Source of the DNA: Streptomyces sp. SUK 48 | GTDB lineage: Bacteria; Actinomycetota; Actinomycetes; Streptomycetales; Streptomycetaceae | Length of the DNA: 64,000 nt | Reading direction: 5' to 3' | Assembly: GCF_009650765.1 (NCBI RefSeq) | Contig: NZ_CP045740.1 | Coordinates: 7,974,001-8,038,000, forward strand | Shown: positions 17,460 through 27,605 of the stretch, piece after piece | How the letters are laid out: each line of letters begins with the position of its first letter | Numbering within the stretch: position 1 is the stretch's first letter | Translations under genes and position numbers: made by a program | The notes under the pieces: generated by a model | Seen by the model: the letters and a program-made list of their open reading frames with translations, nothing else | Database searches by the model: none | Told to the model about the DNA's origin: nothing

Positions 17460-19487
17460 TCACCAGGTACGGGTGACGGTCGCGGGTGCGGACGAGGTGT
17501 ACGACTCCCCGACGGCCCGTACCTCGAACCGTCCGGCGGTCTCGCCCGGCACGGGCGTCTGGCCGCCGGTGAAGTACGCCCGCTGGCCGGTGCCGCCCAG
17601 GAAGCGGCGGGTGCCGTCGGGCAGCACCCGGTGCAGGACGTACTGGCGTACCGTGCCGGGGGCCGGGTGGTCCCAGGCGAGGCGCAGATCGCCGCCGGAG
17701 GCGGCGGTGATCCGCAGACCGCCGGGGGCGGCCGGGGTGTCGGCGCGGTCGTGGACGGCGAGAGCGCCGAGCCGCCAGCTCACCGGGCCGCCGCCGGTGG
17801 CGGTGAGCCGGACGCCGAGGGCGTGCACGGTCCCGGACAGGCCGGAGAGCCGGACGACCGAGGTGTGCCAGCCGTCGCCCGGCACGGCCGGCACGGGCAG
17901 GTAGGTGTACGGCGGCGCGCCCCCGGCGGCATCCGGCTCGGCGGTCGCCACGGCCAGCTCGACGCGGACGGCCCCCGCGTTTGCGCGATGCGTCAGCTCG
18001 ACGACCGTGTCGGGGGAGAGCGGCAGCCGGGTCGCGTACAGGTCCAGCTCGGCCGGACGGTCGAGCGCGCCGGCCACGAGGACGCTGCTGCCGCCGCGCC
18101 AGGCGTCCGCGAAGTCGAAGGCGACGGCGGGCCGCTGCCCGTCGGTGCGCACCACCCAGCGTCGGGAGGGCAGCCGGTCCTGGAGGCCGAGATGGTTCCA
18201 GGGACTGTCGGAGGCGACCTGCCCGTCCTCGTACCAGCGCAGTCCGTGGCCGGTGTTGAAGACGCTCGCGAACGGCAGCGAGGCGACGGTCGACCGGTCG
18301 GCGACGGACACGGCGGGGGCACGCCAGCCGTCGGCGGGGTCGGGACGGGACGGGTCGAGGGAACGGCCGGTCCAGAACCGGTCGTCGGCGCCGTGGAAGT
18401 CCTCCGGGGTGTGGCCGGCGGGCAGCTGGTTGCGGGTCCACTCGGGCCGGTACAGGCCGAGCGAGGTGACGTGCGCGTGGTCGGCGGGCACGATCGCGTC
18501 CCAGTCCACGGAGGTGTTCCAGCCGCCCGACTCCACATCGACACCGGCCCACAACGCGTAGCGGCCGCGGCCCAGCCGTACGGCCTTCTGCCCGGAGGAG
18601 GCGAGCGAGGACGGGCTCCAGCGGAAGTCCACGAACATGTCGTCGGCGGCCTGGAAGAAAGCCTGGTTCTGCCCGTTCAGCGCGCCCTGCCAGCTCACCG
18701 AGCCGTTCACGGTCATCGCGTCGTACCAGGTGATCCGCTGCCCCGCGGCCGTGGCGAGCCGCTTCAGCTCCTTGACGAAGCCGAGCATGTCGGCGCCCAG
18801 GGCGCTGTCGCCGCCGTCCGTCTCGGCGTTGACGAACCAGCCGTCGAAGCCGTGGGCCGACGCGACCGCCACGAGCTGGGCGGCCAGCGGGTAGTGCCCG
18901 GCGGCGTCCTTCCGCACCAGGTCGCGGGTCCACCGGAGCTGTCCGCCGTAGGCGGCGGGCGGCAGGAAGACATTGCCGAGGACGGGCACGCCGTGTCGGT
19001 GGGCGGCGTCCACGACGGGCGCGTTCGGGGCGAGGATCAGGCCCTCCCCGGACGAGCCGCCCCAGAACACCAGCTCGTCCATGTACGCCCAGTGGGTGAG
19101 GGCGTAGTAGTCGGCGGTGGCCGAGCCCTGCGAGGGGTTCGCGGAGGTGGGCCCGAACGACACCAGGGACTGGATCCGGGCCTGTCCGGCGCGGGCGGTG
19201 GTGTTCGCCGGGGTCGGCGTGAAGCGCGGCGCGAGCGGCACGGAGGCGGCGTTGAAGGGCAGATCGGCGTCGGTGGCGGCCCGCCAGCTCTTCAGGCTGC
19301 GCCAGGTGATGCCGGGCCCGGGGCTGCCGGAGGGCAGGGAGTCCGGGTACCAGTAGGAGGCGTACGGCTGGAGCGAGGCCGTCGCCTTCGGGGCGGCCTC
19401 GGCGGTACCGGAGAGCGGCGCGGGCAGTGCGGGCAGGAGCGCGGCGGCGGCGCCTGCGAGCAGGACGGTGCGTCTGGTCGGGTTCAC
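17460..19487 (-). CDS. Secreted GH85 endo-beta-N-acetylglucosaminidase
   Basis: A protein of 675 residues. A Tat-like leader (TRRTVLLAGAAAALLPALPA, processing near AEA at about 32) precedes a GH85 barrel: ASYWYPDSLP start, LVSFGPTSANPSQG, and the catalytic segment HGFDGWFVNAETDGG (about 212-226), where the Asn and Glu of NAE are the substrate-assisted pair. C-terminal beta domains follow (about 400-675), including an Fn3-like region. The family cuts the GlcNAc-GlcNAc core of N-glycans on glycoproteins, releasing the oligosaccharide outside the cell. The GTG start overlaps the GH5 stop by 4 bp (translational coupling). It is the only exported hydrolase in the locus. Confidence 0.92.
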   Translation of the reverse strand: MNPTRRTVLLAGAAAALLPALPAPLSGTAEAAPKATASLQPYASYWYPDSLPSGSPGPGITWRSLKSWRAATDADLPFNAASVPLAPRFTPTPANTTARAGQARIQSLVSFGPTSANPSQGSATADYYALTHWAYMDELVFWGGSSGEGLILAPNAPVVDAAHRHGVPVLGNVFLPPAAYGGQLRWTRDLVRKDAAGHYPLAAQLVAVASAHGFDGWFVNAETDGGDSALGADMLGFVKELKRLATAAGQRITWYDAMTVNGSVSWQGALNGQNQAFFQAADDMFVDFRWSPSSLASSGQKAVRLGRGRYALWAGVDVESGGWNTSVDWDAIVPADHAHVTSLGLYRPEWTRNQLPAGHTPEDFHGADDRFWTGRSLDPSRPDPADGWRAPAVSVADRSTVASLPFASVFNTGHGLRWYEDGQVASDSPWNHLGLQDRLPSRRWVVRTDGQRPAVAFDFADAWRGGSSVLVAGALDRPAELDLYATRLPLSPDTVVELTHRANAGAVRVELAVATAEPDAAGGAPPYTYLPVPAVPGDGWHTSVVRLSGLSGTVHALGVRLTATGGGPVSWRLGALAVHDRADTPAAPGGLRITAASGGDLRLAWDHPAPGTVRQYVLHRVLPDGTRRFLGGTGQRAYFTGGQTPVPGETAGRFEVRAVGESYTSSAPATVTRTW

Positions 19488-20740
19488 GAGCGGATGCCTC
19501 CTCGGGGTGTGCGCAGTACCTGGTCGGGCGTGACGACCTCGGTGAGGGCCCGGGCGGACAGGTGGTCCCGGTCGGCTGCCCGGGTCTCGAGGACGGTGGT
19601 CGGGCGGGCGCCGTCGGCGGTCAGCCGGAAGAACGCCTCGAAGACGTCACCGCCGGGGGCGCACCGGGAGCGGGCGGCCGGGTCGGCGGGGACGGTGAGG
19701 GCGAGGGTGCGCGGGGCCGGCGCGTCGCCATGGCCGCGGGCCGCGCGGGACAGGGCGCGGGCGAGGTCCTTGGGCCGGCGGTCGTTGGTCAGCAGGCCCA
19801 GGCCGTATTCGAGTTCGGGGAAATCGGCGAGGTCGCGGGAGACGTCGTGGGAACACCACCAGGTGATGCCCCACAGATCGGGGCAGTCCAGCGCGCCCGC
19901 GACGGTGGCCTCGGCGAAGGCGGCGGCGTGCTCGGCGGGCACGAGGGGGGCCGGGGCGCCGACCTCCTGGAGCCAGACGGGCCGGTGCGGGTCCTCGGCC
20001 CAGGCTTTGCTCAGCTCGATCAGGTACGCGGCATGGTGCTCGGCGGCCACGGAGGTACGGCCGTGCAGCTGGGCGGTGCCGTTGAAGACCCAGGAGTGGA
20101 CGGCGGTGAGCGCGCCGCGCCGGGCGGCCTGCGCCGGGGTGAAGGGCATGTCGTCCTGGTACCAGGTGGCGTCGTACTCGGCGTGCAGGTGCAGCTTGCC
20201 GGGGGCGCCCTTCTCGCAGGCGGCGAGCATCCGCTCCAGCCAGGCGTCGATCTGGCCGGCGGTGGCCCGGTCGGGATCGGGGTGGGGGCCGGCGGAGAAC
20301 TGGTTGACCTCGTTGCCGAGGGTCATGCCGAGGAAGTTCGGCCGGTCGGCGAGGGCGGCGGCGAGGGTGTGCAGATAGGCGGCCTGCCCTTCGAGCACCT
20401 CGGGATCGGTGAAGAGGTTGCGCCGGTGCCAGGTGCGGGTCCACGCGGGCAGGAAGTCGAAGCTGGACAGATGCCCTTGCAGACCGTCCACGTTGACGTC
20501 GAGCCCCCGTTCGGCCGCGGCGTCGACCAGCCGCACCAGCTGCTCCACGGCACGGGGGCGGATCAGCGCGCGGTCGGGCTGGAAGTACGGCCACAGCGGG
20601 AAGACCCGGATGTGGTCCAGGCCGAGCGCGGCGACGGAGTCCAGATCGGCGCGTACGGAGTCGAGGTCGAAGTCGAGCCAGTGATGGAACCACCCCTGAC
20701 TGGGGGTGTAGTTGACGCCGAAGCGCACGGCAGCAGGCAT
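19484..20740 (-). CDS. GH5 family glycosidase, probable GH5_18 beta-mannosidase
   Basis: A protein of 418 residues. The TIM barrel opens VRFGVNYTPSQGWFHHW. The acid/base glutamate is in LGNEVNQF (near 143) and the nucleophile is in PVWLQEVG (near 257). A C-terminal beta domain of about 80 residues follows. Size, motifs and context resemble the GH5_18 beta-mannosidases that split Man-beta-1,4-GlcNAc from N-glycan cores (the bifidobacterial BlMan5B type). The subfamily call is from memory of that family and needs alignment. There is no signal peptide, so it is cytoplasmic. The ATG at 20740 has AAGGA eight bases upstream; an ATG at 20782 overlaps the upstream stop. Confidence 0.8.
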   Translation of the reverse strand: MPAAVRFGVNYTPSQGWFHHWLDFDLDSVRADLDSVAALGLDHIRVFPLWPYFQPDRALIRPRAVEQLVRLVDAAAERGLDVNVDGLQGHLSSFDFLPAWTRTWHRRNLFTDPEVLEGQAAYLHTLAAALADRPNFLGMTLGNEVNQFSAGPHPDPDRATAGQIDAWLERMLAACEKGAPGKLHLHAEYDATWYQDDMPFTPAQAARRGALTAVHSWVFNGTAQLHGRTSVAAEHHAAYLIELSKAWAEDPHRPVWLQEVGAPAPLVPAEHAAAFAEATVAGALDCPDLWGITWWCSHDVSRDLADFPELEYGLGLLTNDRRPKDLARALSRAARGHGDAPAPRTLALTVPADPAARSRCAPGGDVFEAFFRLTADGARPTTVLETRAADRDHLSARALTEVVTPDQVLRTPRGGIRS

Positions 20741-20781
20741 ACGGGGTCCTTGCGGAAGCGGAGTGGGGGAGGGGCCCGGCA

Positions 20782-21686
<905 letters not shown>

Positions 21687-21690
<4 letters not shown>

Positions 21691-22631
21691 GTCTCCTCCC
21701 TCCGGTCGGCGCGCAGGACGAGCAGCATCAGGGCGACGGTGACGGCGAAGACGACCAGGGAGATCGCGGAGGCGTAGCCGACCCGGCCGGTCAGACCGGT
21801 GCCGGTGCGCTGGACGAGCATCACCAGGGTGGTGTCCTCGCCCGCCGGGCCGCCGCTCGGCGAGGCCAGCAGGTACACCTCGGAGAACACCTTGAAGGCG
21901 GAGACCGAGGAGAGCGCGGCCACCAGGACCATGGTGGAGCGGATGGCCGGCACGGTGACGGTGCGAAAACGGCGGACCGGTCCCGCACCGTCCACGGCGG
22001 CGGCCTCGTGCAGCTCGCGCGGCACGTTCGCCAGCGCCGCCAGATAGATGATCATGTAGTAGCCGAGGCCCTTCCAGACCGTGACGGCCATCGCGCTCAG
22101 CAGGAGCAGCCACTGGTCGCTGAGGAAGCCGACCTTGCCCACCCCGATCGTCTCCAGGAGCGAGTTCACCAGGCCGCGCTCGTCCAGCAGCCACACCCAG
22201 ATCAGACCCACCACGACGATCGAGGCGACGACCGGGGTGTAGAAGGCGGACCGGAAGAAGGTGATGCCGGGGATGTTCTTCTGCACCAGCAGAGCGAGCA
22301 GCAGCGGCAGGAGCACCAGCGCCGGGACGACGCCGAGGACGTACAGCGCGCTGTTGCGCAGGCCGATCCAGAACATGTCGTCGTGCAGCAGCTCGCGGAA
22401 GTTGGCGAGGCCGACGAACTGCCCCGGGATCAGGGTGCGGCGGTCGGTGAAGGCGTTGAGCACCGTGGAGACGAACGGGTAGAGGATGAACGCGCCGGTG
22501 ATCAGCAGGCCCGGGGCGGCGAACAGCCACGGACTGGCGGGCAGTTGGCGCCGTATCCGGATCGCCGGGCGCCGCTGCGGGCGCCGCGCCGGACGCGAGG
22601 GGCGGGTCCGGGAGACGGTCGAGGTGGCCAT
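21687..22631 (-). CDS. Sugar ABC transporter permease (MalF type)
   Basis: A 314-residue permease. A basic N-terminus (RPARRPQRRPAIRIRRQ) is followed by about six membrane helices, with the EAA loop LHEAAAVDGAGPVRRFRTVT. The ATG lies five bp beyond the stop of the binding-protein gene, and the 3' end overlaps the MalG-type permease. It is the second channel subunit of the importer in the glycan locus. Confidence 0.93.
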
Positions 22632-22636
22632 GAGGG

Positions 22637-23926
22637 CTATCCCTGCTGCTTCAGAAGCCGGTCGCAGGCCGTGACAGCGTTGTCGAGAGCGGCCTTGGGG
22701 CTCTGCTTGCCCTGGAGGGCCTTGCCGACCTCGTTGCGCAACGAGGTCTTCATCTGGTCGCTGAACAGCACCGGCGTGTAGTTGACCGCGTTCTTCAGCG
22801 ACTTGGCGGCGGCGACACGCACCCGGGTCTCGTCGGTGCCGTCCTCCTTGGTGAAGTACGGGTCGTCGAGGGAGCCGGCGGTGGAGGGGAAGATGGCGAC
22901 CTTCTTGGCGAAGGACATCTGGTGCTCGGCGTCGGTCACGTAGTGGGCGAAGGCGACGGCCGCGGGCGTGTGCTTCGTCCGGGAGTTCACCATCACGCCC
23001 ATCACGTACATGTTGACGTGGCCGGTGTTGGTGATCTGGTCGGTGATGCCGATGTTCTTGTACAGGCTCGGCGCCTGCTTCCTGAAGTTGTCCAGGTCCA
23101 GGGCGCTGCCGGGGTTCATGGCGACGGCCTGGGTCAGGAACTCCTTCCCGGCCGACTCCGGGGTGGCGTTCAGCGCCTGCGGGTCCAGGCCCTTGGCGTC
23201 GTACAACTCCTTGTACTTGGTGAGGAGTTCGATCCCCTTGGCGTCGTTGAAGGTGAAGCCGGTGCCGTCCTTGTTCATCAGGGAGGCGCCGTAGCGGCCG
23301 AAGTCCTCGATGGTGGGGATGTTGGCGAGGGTGGCCACCTTGCCGCCCGAACTCCGTGCCATCCGCACCGCGTCGGTGAACAGCTCGTCGTACGTCTTCG
23401 GCGGCTTCGCCGGATCCAGTCCGGCCTTCTTGAACAGGGCCTTGTTGTAGAACATCGGGCCGGTGTTCAGATACCAGGGGAAGGCGTACGTGCCGGTCAT
23501 GCCCGGGACCTGGTGGCCGGCCCAGGCGCCCGGCAGGTACTCGCCCTTGTACTTCGCGGCGGCCTTGCCGAGATCCATGGCCAGGCCCGCCCGGGCGAGC
23601 GGCGCGACCAGGTCGGGGGAGACGTTGACGACGTCCGGCAGGGTGCCGCCGGCCGCGTCGGCGCTGATCTTGTCGGCGTAGCCCTCGGCGGGCTGGTCGA
23701 CCCACTTCACGTGGGTGCCCGGGTACTTCTTCTCGAAGTCGCCGATCAGGCCCTCGAAGTAGTCCTTGAAGTTGGCGCGCAGGTTCCAGGTCTGGAAGGT
23801 GATGTCCCCCTCGACCTTGCCGGAGGCGTCCGTCGAGCCACCGCCACCGCCGCCGGAGCCGCAGGCACTCAGCGGCAGGACGAGGGCGGCGGTGGCGGCG
23901 GCGAGTGCTCTGCGGGATATGGGCAC
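22637..23926 (-). CDS. Extracellular sugar-binding lipoprotein of the ABC importer
   Basis: A protein of 429 residues from a GTG with GGAG ten bases upstream. The leader SRRALAAATAALVLPLSAC ends in a lipobox (cysteine near 23) followed by a glycine linker, then a SBP_bac_1 (family 1) periplasmic-binding fold, with VKWVDQPAEGYADKI, TYAFPWYLNTGP and related family segments. It would capture the oligosaccharides released by the GH85 enzyme. It is first in the minus-strand operon, directly beneath the LacI operators. The frame extends to 24013, but that stretch covers the promoter and is not the leader. Confidence 0.92.
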   Translation of the reverse strand: MPISRRALAAATAALVLPLSACGSGGGGGGSTDASGKVEGDITFQTWNLRANFKDYFEGLIGDFEKKYPGTHVKWVDQPAEGYADKISADAAGGTLPDVVNVSPDLVAPLARAGLAMDLGKAAAKYKGEYLPGAWAGHQVPGMTGTYAFPWYLNTGPMFYNKALFKKAGLDPAKPPKTYDELFTDAVRMARSSGGKVATLANIPTIEDFGRYGASLMNKDGTGFTFNDAKGIELLTKYKELYDAKGLDPQALNATPESAGKEFLTQAVAMNPGSALDLDNFRKQAPSLYKNIGITDQITNTGHVNMYVMGVMVNSRTKHTPAAVAFAHYVTDAEHQMSFAKKVAIFPSTAGSLDDPYFTKEDGTDETRVRVAAAKSLKNAVNYTPVLFSDQMKTSLRNEVGKALQGKQSPKAALDNAVTACDRLLKQQG

Positions 23927-24080
23927 GGTGACACGGCTCCCTTGCGGCGTCTGCGGCTGGTGTCGGAAAGGACCATGCACGCCGTCTTCGGGGAAAGTCA
24001 ATGGATTCGTCATCGCTAAAGTCGAGAACGCGACATTAGTGCAGCTCAGGGCGGTGTCAAGAGAGGCTTGTCAGCCATAC

Positions 24081-24116
24081 TAAAGCGCTTTATGCTACGT
24101 CCACTCAAGCGCTTTA
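24081..24116. promoter_or_regulatory. Twin LacI-family operators
   Basis: A 12-bp perfect palindrome TAAAGCGCTTTA (24081-24092) and a second site with core AAGCGCTT (24107-24114, extended on the right to TTTA) lie 24 bp apart centre to centre. They sit between the divergent binding-protein and LacI genes. A central CG flanked by A/T-rich arms is the classic LacI/GalR site form. A third partial site, CGCTAAAG, is at about 24014. Binding would repress both directions until glycan is present. Confidence 0.8.
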
Positions 24117-24144
24117 GCGATTACTGTCGAGAAAAGAGGCGAAC

Positions 24145-25191
24145 ATGCCGGCCAAGCGGTCACCGGCGCGTCGGCCGACGATGAAGGACATCGCGCGCCG
24201 CGCCGGTGTCTCGGAGAGCGCGGTCTCCTTCGCGCTCAACGGCAGGCCGGGCGTCTCCGACGTCACCCGCGAGCGGGTGCGCCGGGTCGCCGAGCAACTG
24301 GGCTGGCGGCCCAGTACGGCGGCCCGCGCGCTGTCGGGCGAGGGTGCGGCCACGGTCGGCCTGGTGCTGGCCCGGCCCGCGGACACCCTCGGCGTCGACT
24401 CCTTCTTCCTCCAGCTCGTCTCCGGCATCCAGGAAGTGCTGGCGGAGCGCCACCTCGGCCTGCTGTTCCAGGTGGTGGAGGGCGTACCGGACGAATGCGC
24501 GGTCTACCGCAGATGGTGGGCCGAACACCGGGTGGACGGCGTCCTGGTGGTGGACCCGCGCACCGACGACCCGCGCCCCGGCCTGCTCGACGAACTCGGC
24601 CTGCCCGCCGTGGTGATCGGCGGCGCGCCGGACGAGCGGCACCCCGGGCTGTCCACGGTGTGGGCCGACGACGCCGGCGCGATGGCGTCGGTGGTGGACG
24701 GTCTGTACGCCCTCGGTCACCGGCGGATCGTGCACATCGCCGGACTCTCCGGCCTCGCCCACACCGAGCGGCGCATCCGTACGCTGCGGGCCGAGGCCGG
24801 GCGGCGCGGGCTGACCGGCGTCGAGTCGATCACCACCGACTATTCGGATGCGGAGGGCGCCGCCGTCACCCGTCGCGTCCTCGGCTCGGCCGCGCCTGCG
24901 ACCGCCCTGATCTACGACAACGACGTCATGGCCCTCGCGGGCGTCGCCACCGCCACCGAACTCGGCTTCTCCGTGCCGGCCGACGTCTCCGTGGTGGCCT
25001 GGGAGGACTCGGCCCTGTGCCGCATGGTCAGGCCGTGGCTGTCGGCCCTGTCCCGCGACAGCGTGGAGTTCGGCCGCACGGCGGCCCGCGAGCTGACCGC
25101 GCTGCTCGACGGCGGCCCGGCCGGGACGGTCAGGGTGCCGGTGCCCCGGCTGATCGAACGGGAGAGCACAGGGCCGGCGCGCGGGGCGTGA
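24145..25191 (+). CDS. LacI family repressor of the glycan locus
   Basis: A protein of 348 residues. The N-terminal LacI headpiece (TMKDIARRAGVSESAVSFAL, hinge helix AARALSGEG) is followed by a periplasmic-binding-like effector domain (about 70-345). The LacI hinge leucine that wedges the minor groove is present (ARALSG). It is divergent from the transporter and glycosidase operon with two palindromic operators between. The ligand is inferred to be a mannose-containing oligosaccharide or a degradation product. Confidence 0.93.
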   Translation: MPAKRSPARRPTMKDIARRAGVSESAVSFALNGRPGVSDVTRERVRRVAEQLGWRPSTAARALSGEGAATVGLVLARPADTLGVDSFFLQLVSGIQEVLAERHLGLLFQVVEGVPDECAVYRRWWAEHRVDGVLVVDPRTDDPRPGLLDELGLPAVVIGGAPDERHPGLSTVWADDAGAMASVVDGLYALGHRRIVHIAGLSGLAHTERRIRTLRAEAGRRGLTGVESITTDYSDAEGAAVTRRVLGSAAPATALIYDNDVMALAGVATATELGFSVPADVSVVAWEDSALCRMVRPWLSALSRDSVEFGRTAARELTALLDGGPAGTVRVPVPRLIERESTGPARGA

Positions 25192-25376
25192 CCGATGACC
25201 TGATGATCCGTCACGCGCCGCCTTTATTGGCTCCGTTGGGCGGCGCGGTTCGGCGCGCGTCGCTCCTGGACCCCGCCTGACCTGGGATAACTGGGCAAAC
25301 GGGTCATATCGTGGAATCTCTGACATGGGTGCGGGTAGCGGGAGGTGAAAGCCACTCCAACTGGGAGGCGCATCGC

Positions 25377-25874
25377 ATGACACCGACTCGGGATGTCGTC
25401 GAGATGATCCTCGAGGATCACCGGACGCTGGAGGACCTGCTCCGCCTCATGCGCAGCACGGAGGCCGACCGCCAGACCGCGCTCCATGACTTCGCGCACC
25501 TGATGATCGCCCACGGCGAGGCGGAGAAAGCCTCGGTGCACCCCGTTCTCGTCTCCTTCGAGGACGCGGACACCGTCGAGCACATCGAGAACGCGCACCT
25601 GGAAGCCGTCAAGGTCCTCTACGCGCTGCTGCGGGTGCGGGAGATCGGCTCGGTCGAATGGGACTGGCGCCTCCAGCAGCTGGCCTCCGCCACCTCCCGC
25701 CACACCGACGAGGAGGAGCGCACGCTCGTCAACAAGGTGCGGGAAAGCCTGAGCCAACACTGCCGGGAGGAACTCGGCGCCGGTTTCGCCCGGACGGAGG
25801 CCGATCTGCTGACGGCCCGCTGCGGCAGCGTCGCCAACGTGCACCGCATGGTGCGGACCGCCGCCCCCGTGTGA
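25377..25874 (+). CDS. Hemerythrin HHE-domain protein
   Basis: A 165-residue four-helix-bundle protein with spaced metal ligands: DHRTLEDLL, AHGEAEKASVHP, HIENAHLEAV and RHTDEEERTL. These match a non-haem di-iron centre used in oxygen, nitric oxide or redox sensing. The ATG has GGGAGG upstream. It is a clear paralogue of the minus-strand protein at 28683, sharing even the tail REELGAxF...CGSVxNVxRxVR. The DUF2267 gene follows 65 bp downstream. Confidence 0.88.
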   Translation: MTPTRDVVEMILEDHRTLEDLLRLMRSTEADRQTALHDFAHLMIAHGEAEKASVHPVLVSFEDADTVEHIENAHLEAVKVLYALLRVREIGSVEWDWRLQQLASATSRHTDEEERTLVNKVRESLSQHCREELGAGFARTEADLLTARCGSVANVHRMVRTAAPV

Positions 25875-25939
25875 CGCCGACGCGCACCGGCCGCACGATC
25901 CGGACCGCAGCGGGGGACAGACCTACGACAGGAGCCGCC

Positions 25940-26332
25940 ATGGAATGGAACCTGGACACCTTCATCACCCAGGTCACCGAACGCGCACACTACGACAGGC
26001 CGCAGCAGGGAGCCAGGGCCGTACGCAATGTGCTGGAGGTCCTCGGCGCCCACCTGGTGGGCGACGACCGCACGGACCTGGCCGCCCTGCTCCCCGAGGG
26101 GTGCGGGCCGCTGCTGACCGCGGCCGAGCCGGCCAGCGAACCGCTGTCACCCGCGTCGTTCGTCCGGGCCGTGGCCGACCACAGCAACGAGGACCTGGCC
26201 GAGGCCAGGCGCGAGATCGACGCCGTACTGCCCACCCTCGCCGACGCCGCGGACCACGCGCTGCTGCGCCGGCTGCTGACCCAACTCCCGCCGGGGCACG
26301 CCGGTCTGTTCGGCTGCACCGACCCCGGATGA
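25940..26332 (+). CDS. DUF2267 protein
   Basis: A 130-residue helical protein opening MEWNLDTFITQVTERAHYDR and containing RAVRNVLEVLGAHLVGDDRTDLAALLPE, the typical DUF2267 core. These proteins often carry repeats of this unit; only one is present. The ATG has GGAGCC upstream. It probably shares a transcript with the hemerythrin gene. The function is unknown. Confidence 0.8.
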   Translation: MEWNLDTFITQVTERAHYDRPQQGARAVRNVLEVLGAHLVGDDRTDLAALLPEGCGPLLTAAEPASEPLSPASFVRAVADHSNEDLAEARREIDAVLPTLADAADHALLRRLLTQLPPGHAGLFGCTDPG

Positions 26333-26356
26333 CCGGCGGGAGAGAGGGGAGGCGGT

Positions 26357-26381
26357 CCGGGCGCCCTCGGCGGGCGCCCGG
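26357..26381. terminator. Bidirectional hairpin terminator
   Basis: Ten-bp arms CCGGGCGCCC and GGGCGCCCGG flank a 5-base loop between convergent stop codons at 26332 and 26383. Confidence 0.7.
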
Positions 26382-26382
26382 G

Positions 26383-26808
26383 TCACTCGCCGACGGCCTG
26401 GACGATGTCCTGCGGGTCCAGTCCGGTGAGCTGGGCGATGCGCGGCTCGGGAATGCCGGCGGTCAGGGCGCGGTGCACCAGTGACTGCCAGTCCTGGGTG
26501 GTGTCCCGGAAGCTGAGCAGCTCGGACTCCATGTCCGTCAGGGAGGCCGGCGCGCACGCGTGCTCGACCCGCAGCGTCTCCTCCTCGCCGAGCGGGACCG
26601 GCAGCCGCTCCGCCTCCTCGGGGATGAGCACCTCGGAGCCCGCCGGGACGATCCTGACGCGCTCGGAGGAAGCGGGTGTCCCATGCGCGTGGAGCCACCC
26701 CAGCACGGCGGGACTCTCGGCGCACTCCAGGTCGCCGACCGCCGACAGGGCCGCCCCCAGACGCGGGTGACGCTCGGGGAGAAGGAACAACAAGGCATCG
26801 TCGGCCAT
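26383..26808 (-). CDS. Hypothetical protein with a C-terminal HTH-like segment
   Basis: A 141-residue acidic protein from an ATG with a GAAAGGGG ribosome site. The last 40 residues (HRALTAGIPEPRIAQLTGLD, then a short helix) resemble the helix-turn-helix of resolvase-like or antitoxin-like proteins, but no family is recognised. The central part is rich in glutamate and proline. The frame extends to 26853, adding a cysteine-rich stretch that is unlikely to be translated. Confidence 0.65.
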   Translation of the reverse strand: MADDALLFLLPERHPRLGAALSAVGDLECAESPAVLGWLHAHGTPASSERVRIVPAGSEVLIPEEAERLPVPLGEEETLRVEHACAPASLTDMESELLSFRDTTQDWQSLVHRALTAGIPEPRIAQLTGLDPQDIVQAVGE

Positions 26809-26979
26809 GGCCGTGACACCCCTTTCGCAGAAGCAGCAGGGCAGGGACGTCATTCACTATCCCCTCAGAATGCGCTCTGCCCGCGCATGCCCCGCCCACT
26901 CGCCCGGATCACTCGTCCGGGTCCGACTCCTCGCGCACCGGGTCCCGCCGGGTGCCGGGAACCGAGCCCACCCGGAGGA

Positions 26980-27036
26980 CCGAGTACACGAAAGAGGCGG
27001 CCCCCCACCGGGTGGCCGCCTCTTTCGTGTACTCGG
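26980..27036. terminator. Very long perfect hairpin terminator
   Basis: Perfectly complementary 23-bp arms (26980-27002 and 27014-27036) enclose an 11-base loop and end immediately before the stop codon of the GlsB-like gene. It is far longer than the other terminators in this window. It should stop transcription leaving that gene and insulate the gene at 26383. Confidence 0.8.
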
Positions 27037-27300
27037 TCAGCGCGAGCGCCCTGTCACCACTCGGTAGAGGACCAGCACGATCACGGAGCCCACGATCGCG
27101 GCGATCCAGGTGGAGAGGCTGAAGAAGCCGTTGATCGAGTGCACGCCGAAGATCACCTTGCCCAGCCAGCCGCCCAGCAGGCCGCCCACGATGCCGATCA
27201 GCATCGTCACCAGGCAGCCGCCCGGGTCCTTGCCGGGGGTCAGTGCCTTCGCGATGGCGCCCGCGATGAGGCCGATCAGGATCCAGGCGATGATGCCCAC
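27037..27300 (-). CDS. GlsB/YeaQ/YmgE family membrane protein
   Basis: An 87-residue, glycine-rich, very hydrophobic protein with three membrane segments: GIIAWILIGLIAGAIAKAL, CLVTMLIGIVGGLLGGWLG and WIAAIVGSVIVLVLYRVV. This is the transglycosylase-associated (GlsB) family, linked to envelope or general stress. The GTG start has GGAAGGA eight bases upstream. It stands alone. Confidence 0.92.
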   Translation of the reverse strand: MGIIAWILIGLIAGAIAKALTPGKDPGGCLVTMLIGIVGGLLGGWLGKVIFGVHSINGFFSLSTWIAAIVGSVIVLVLYRVVTGRSR

Positions 27301-27605
27301 GAGGATGTTCCTTCCGTTCCGCTGTGCGACCCCGGGGCGGGGCTCTCACGTGCTTCCGGATATCCCCGATGAGGCGGCGTATGCGGGACCGATGGTCCCT
27401 ACTTTCGTATGCCCACGGCGAACGGCGCACGGGAGCCGCCGCACATCCGTTTCGGGGCCGGGCGGAGGGAGACTCCTCACACTGCACCCCCCTGCGCGGC
27501 CCCCCGTGCGCGCGATGCGGACGACCGAGGAGTGGTTCCCATGCAGCCGCTATCCGGATCCAGGCGGATACCTCCGTCGGAACACCTCAGGACCGGCGCG
27601 CGGCC
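27301..27605. other. Intergenic region between divergent membrane-protein genes
   Basis: No gene is supported here. It must hold the promoters of the GlsB-like (minus) and YihY-like (plus) genes. The only structure seen is an inverted repeat GGGACC-GAT-GGTCCC at 27385-27399, which could be a regulator site. Confidence 0.5.
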
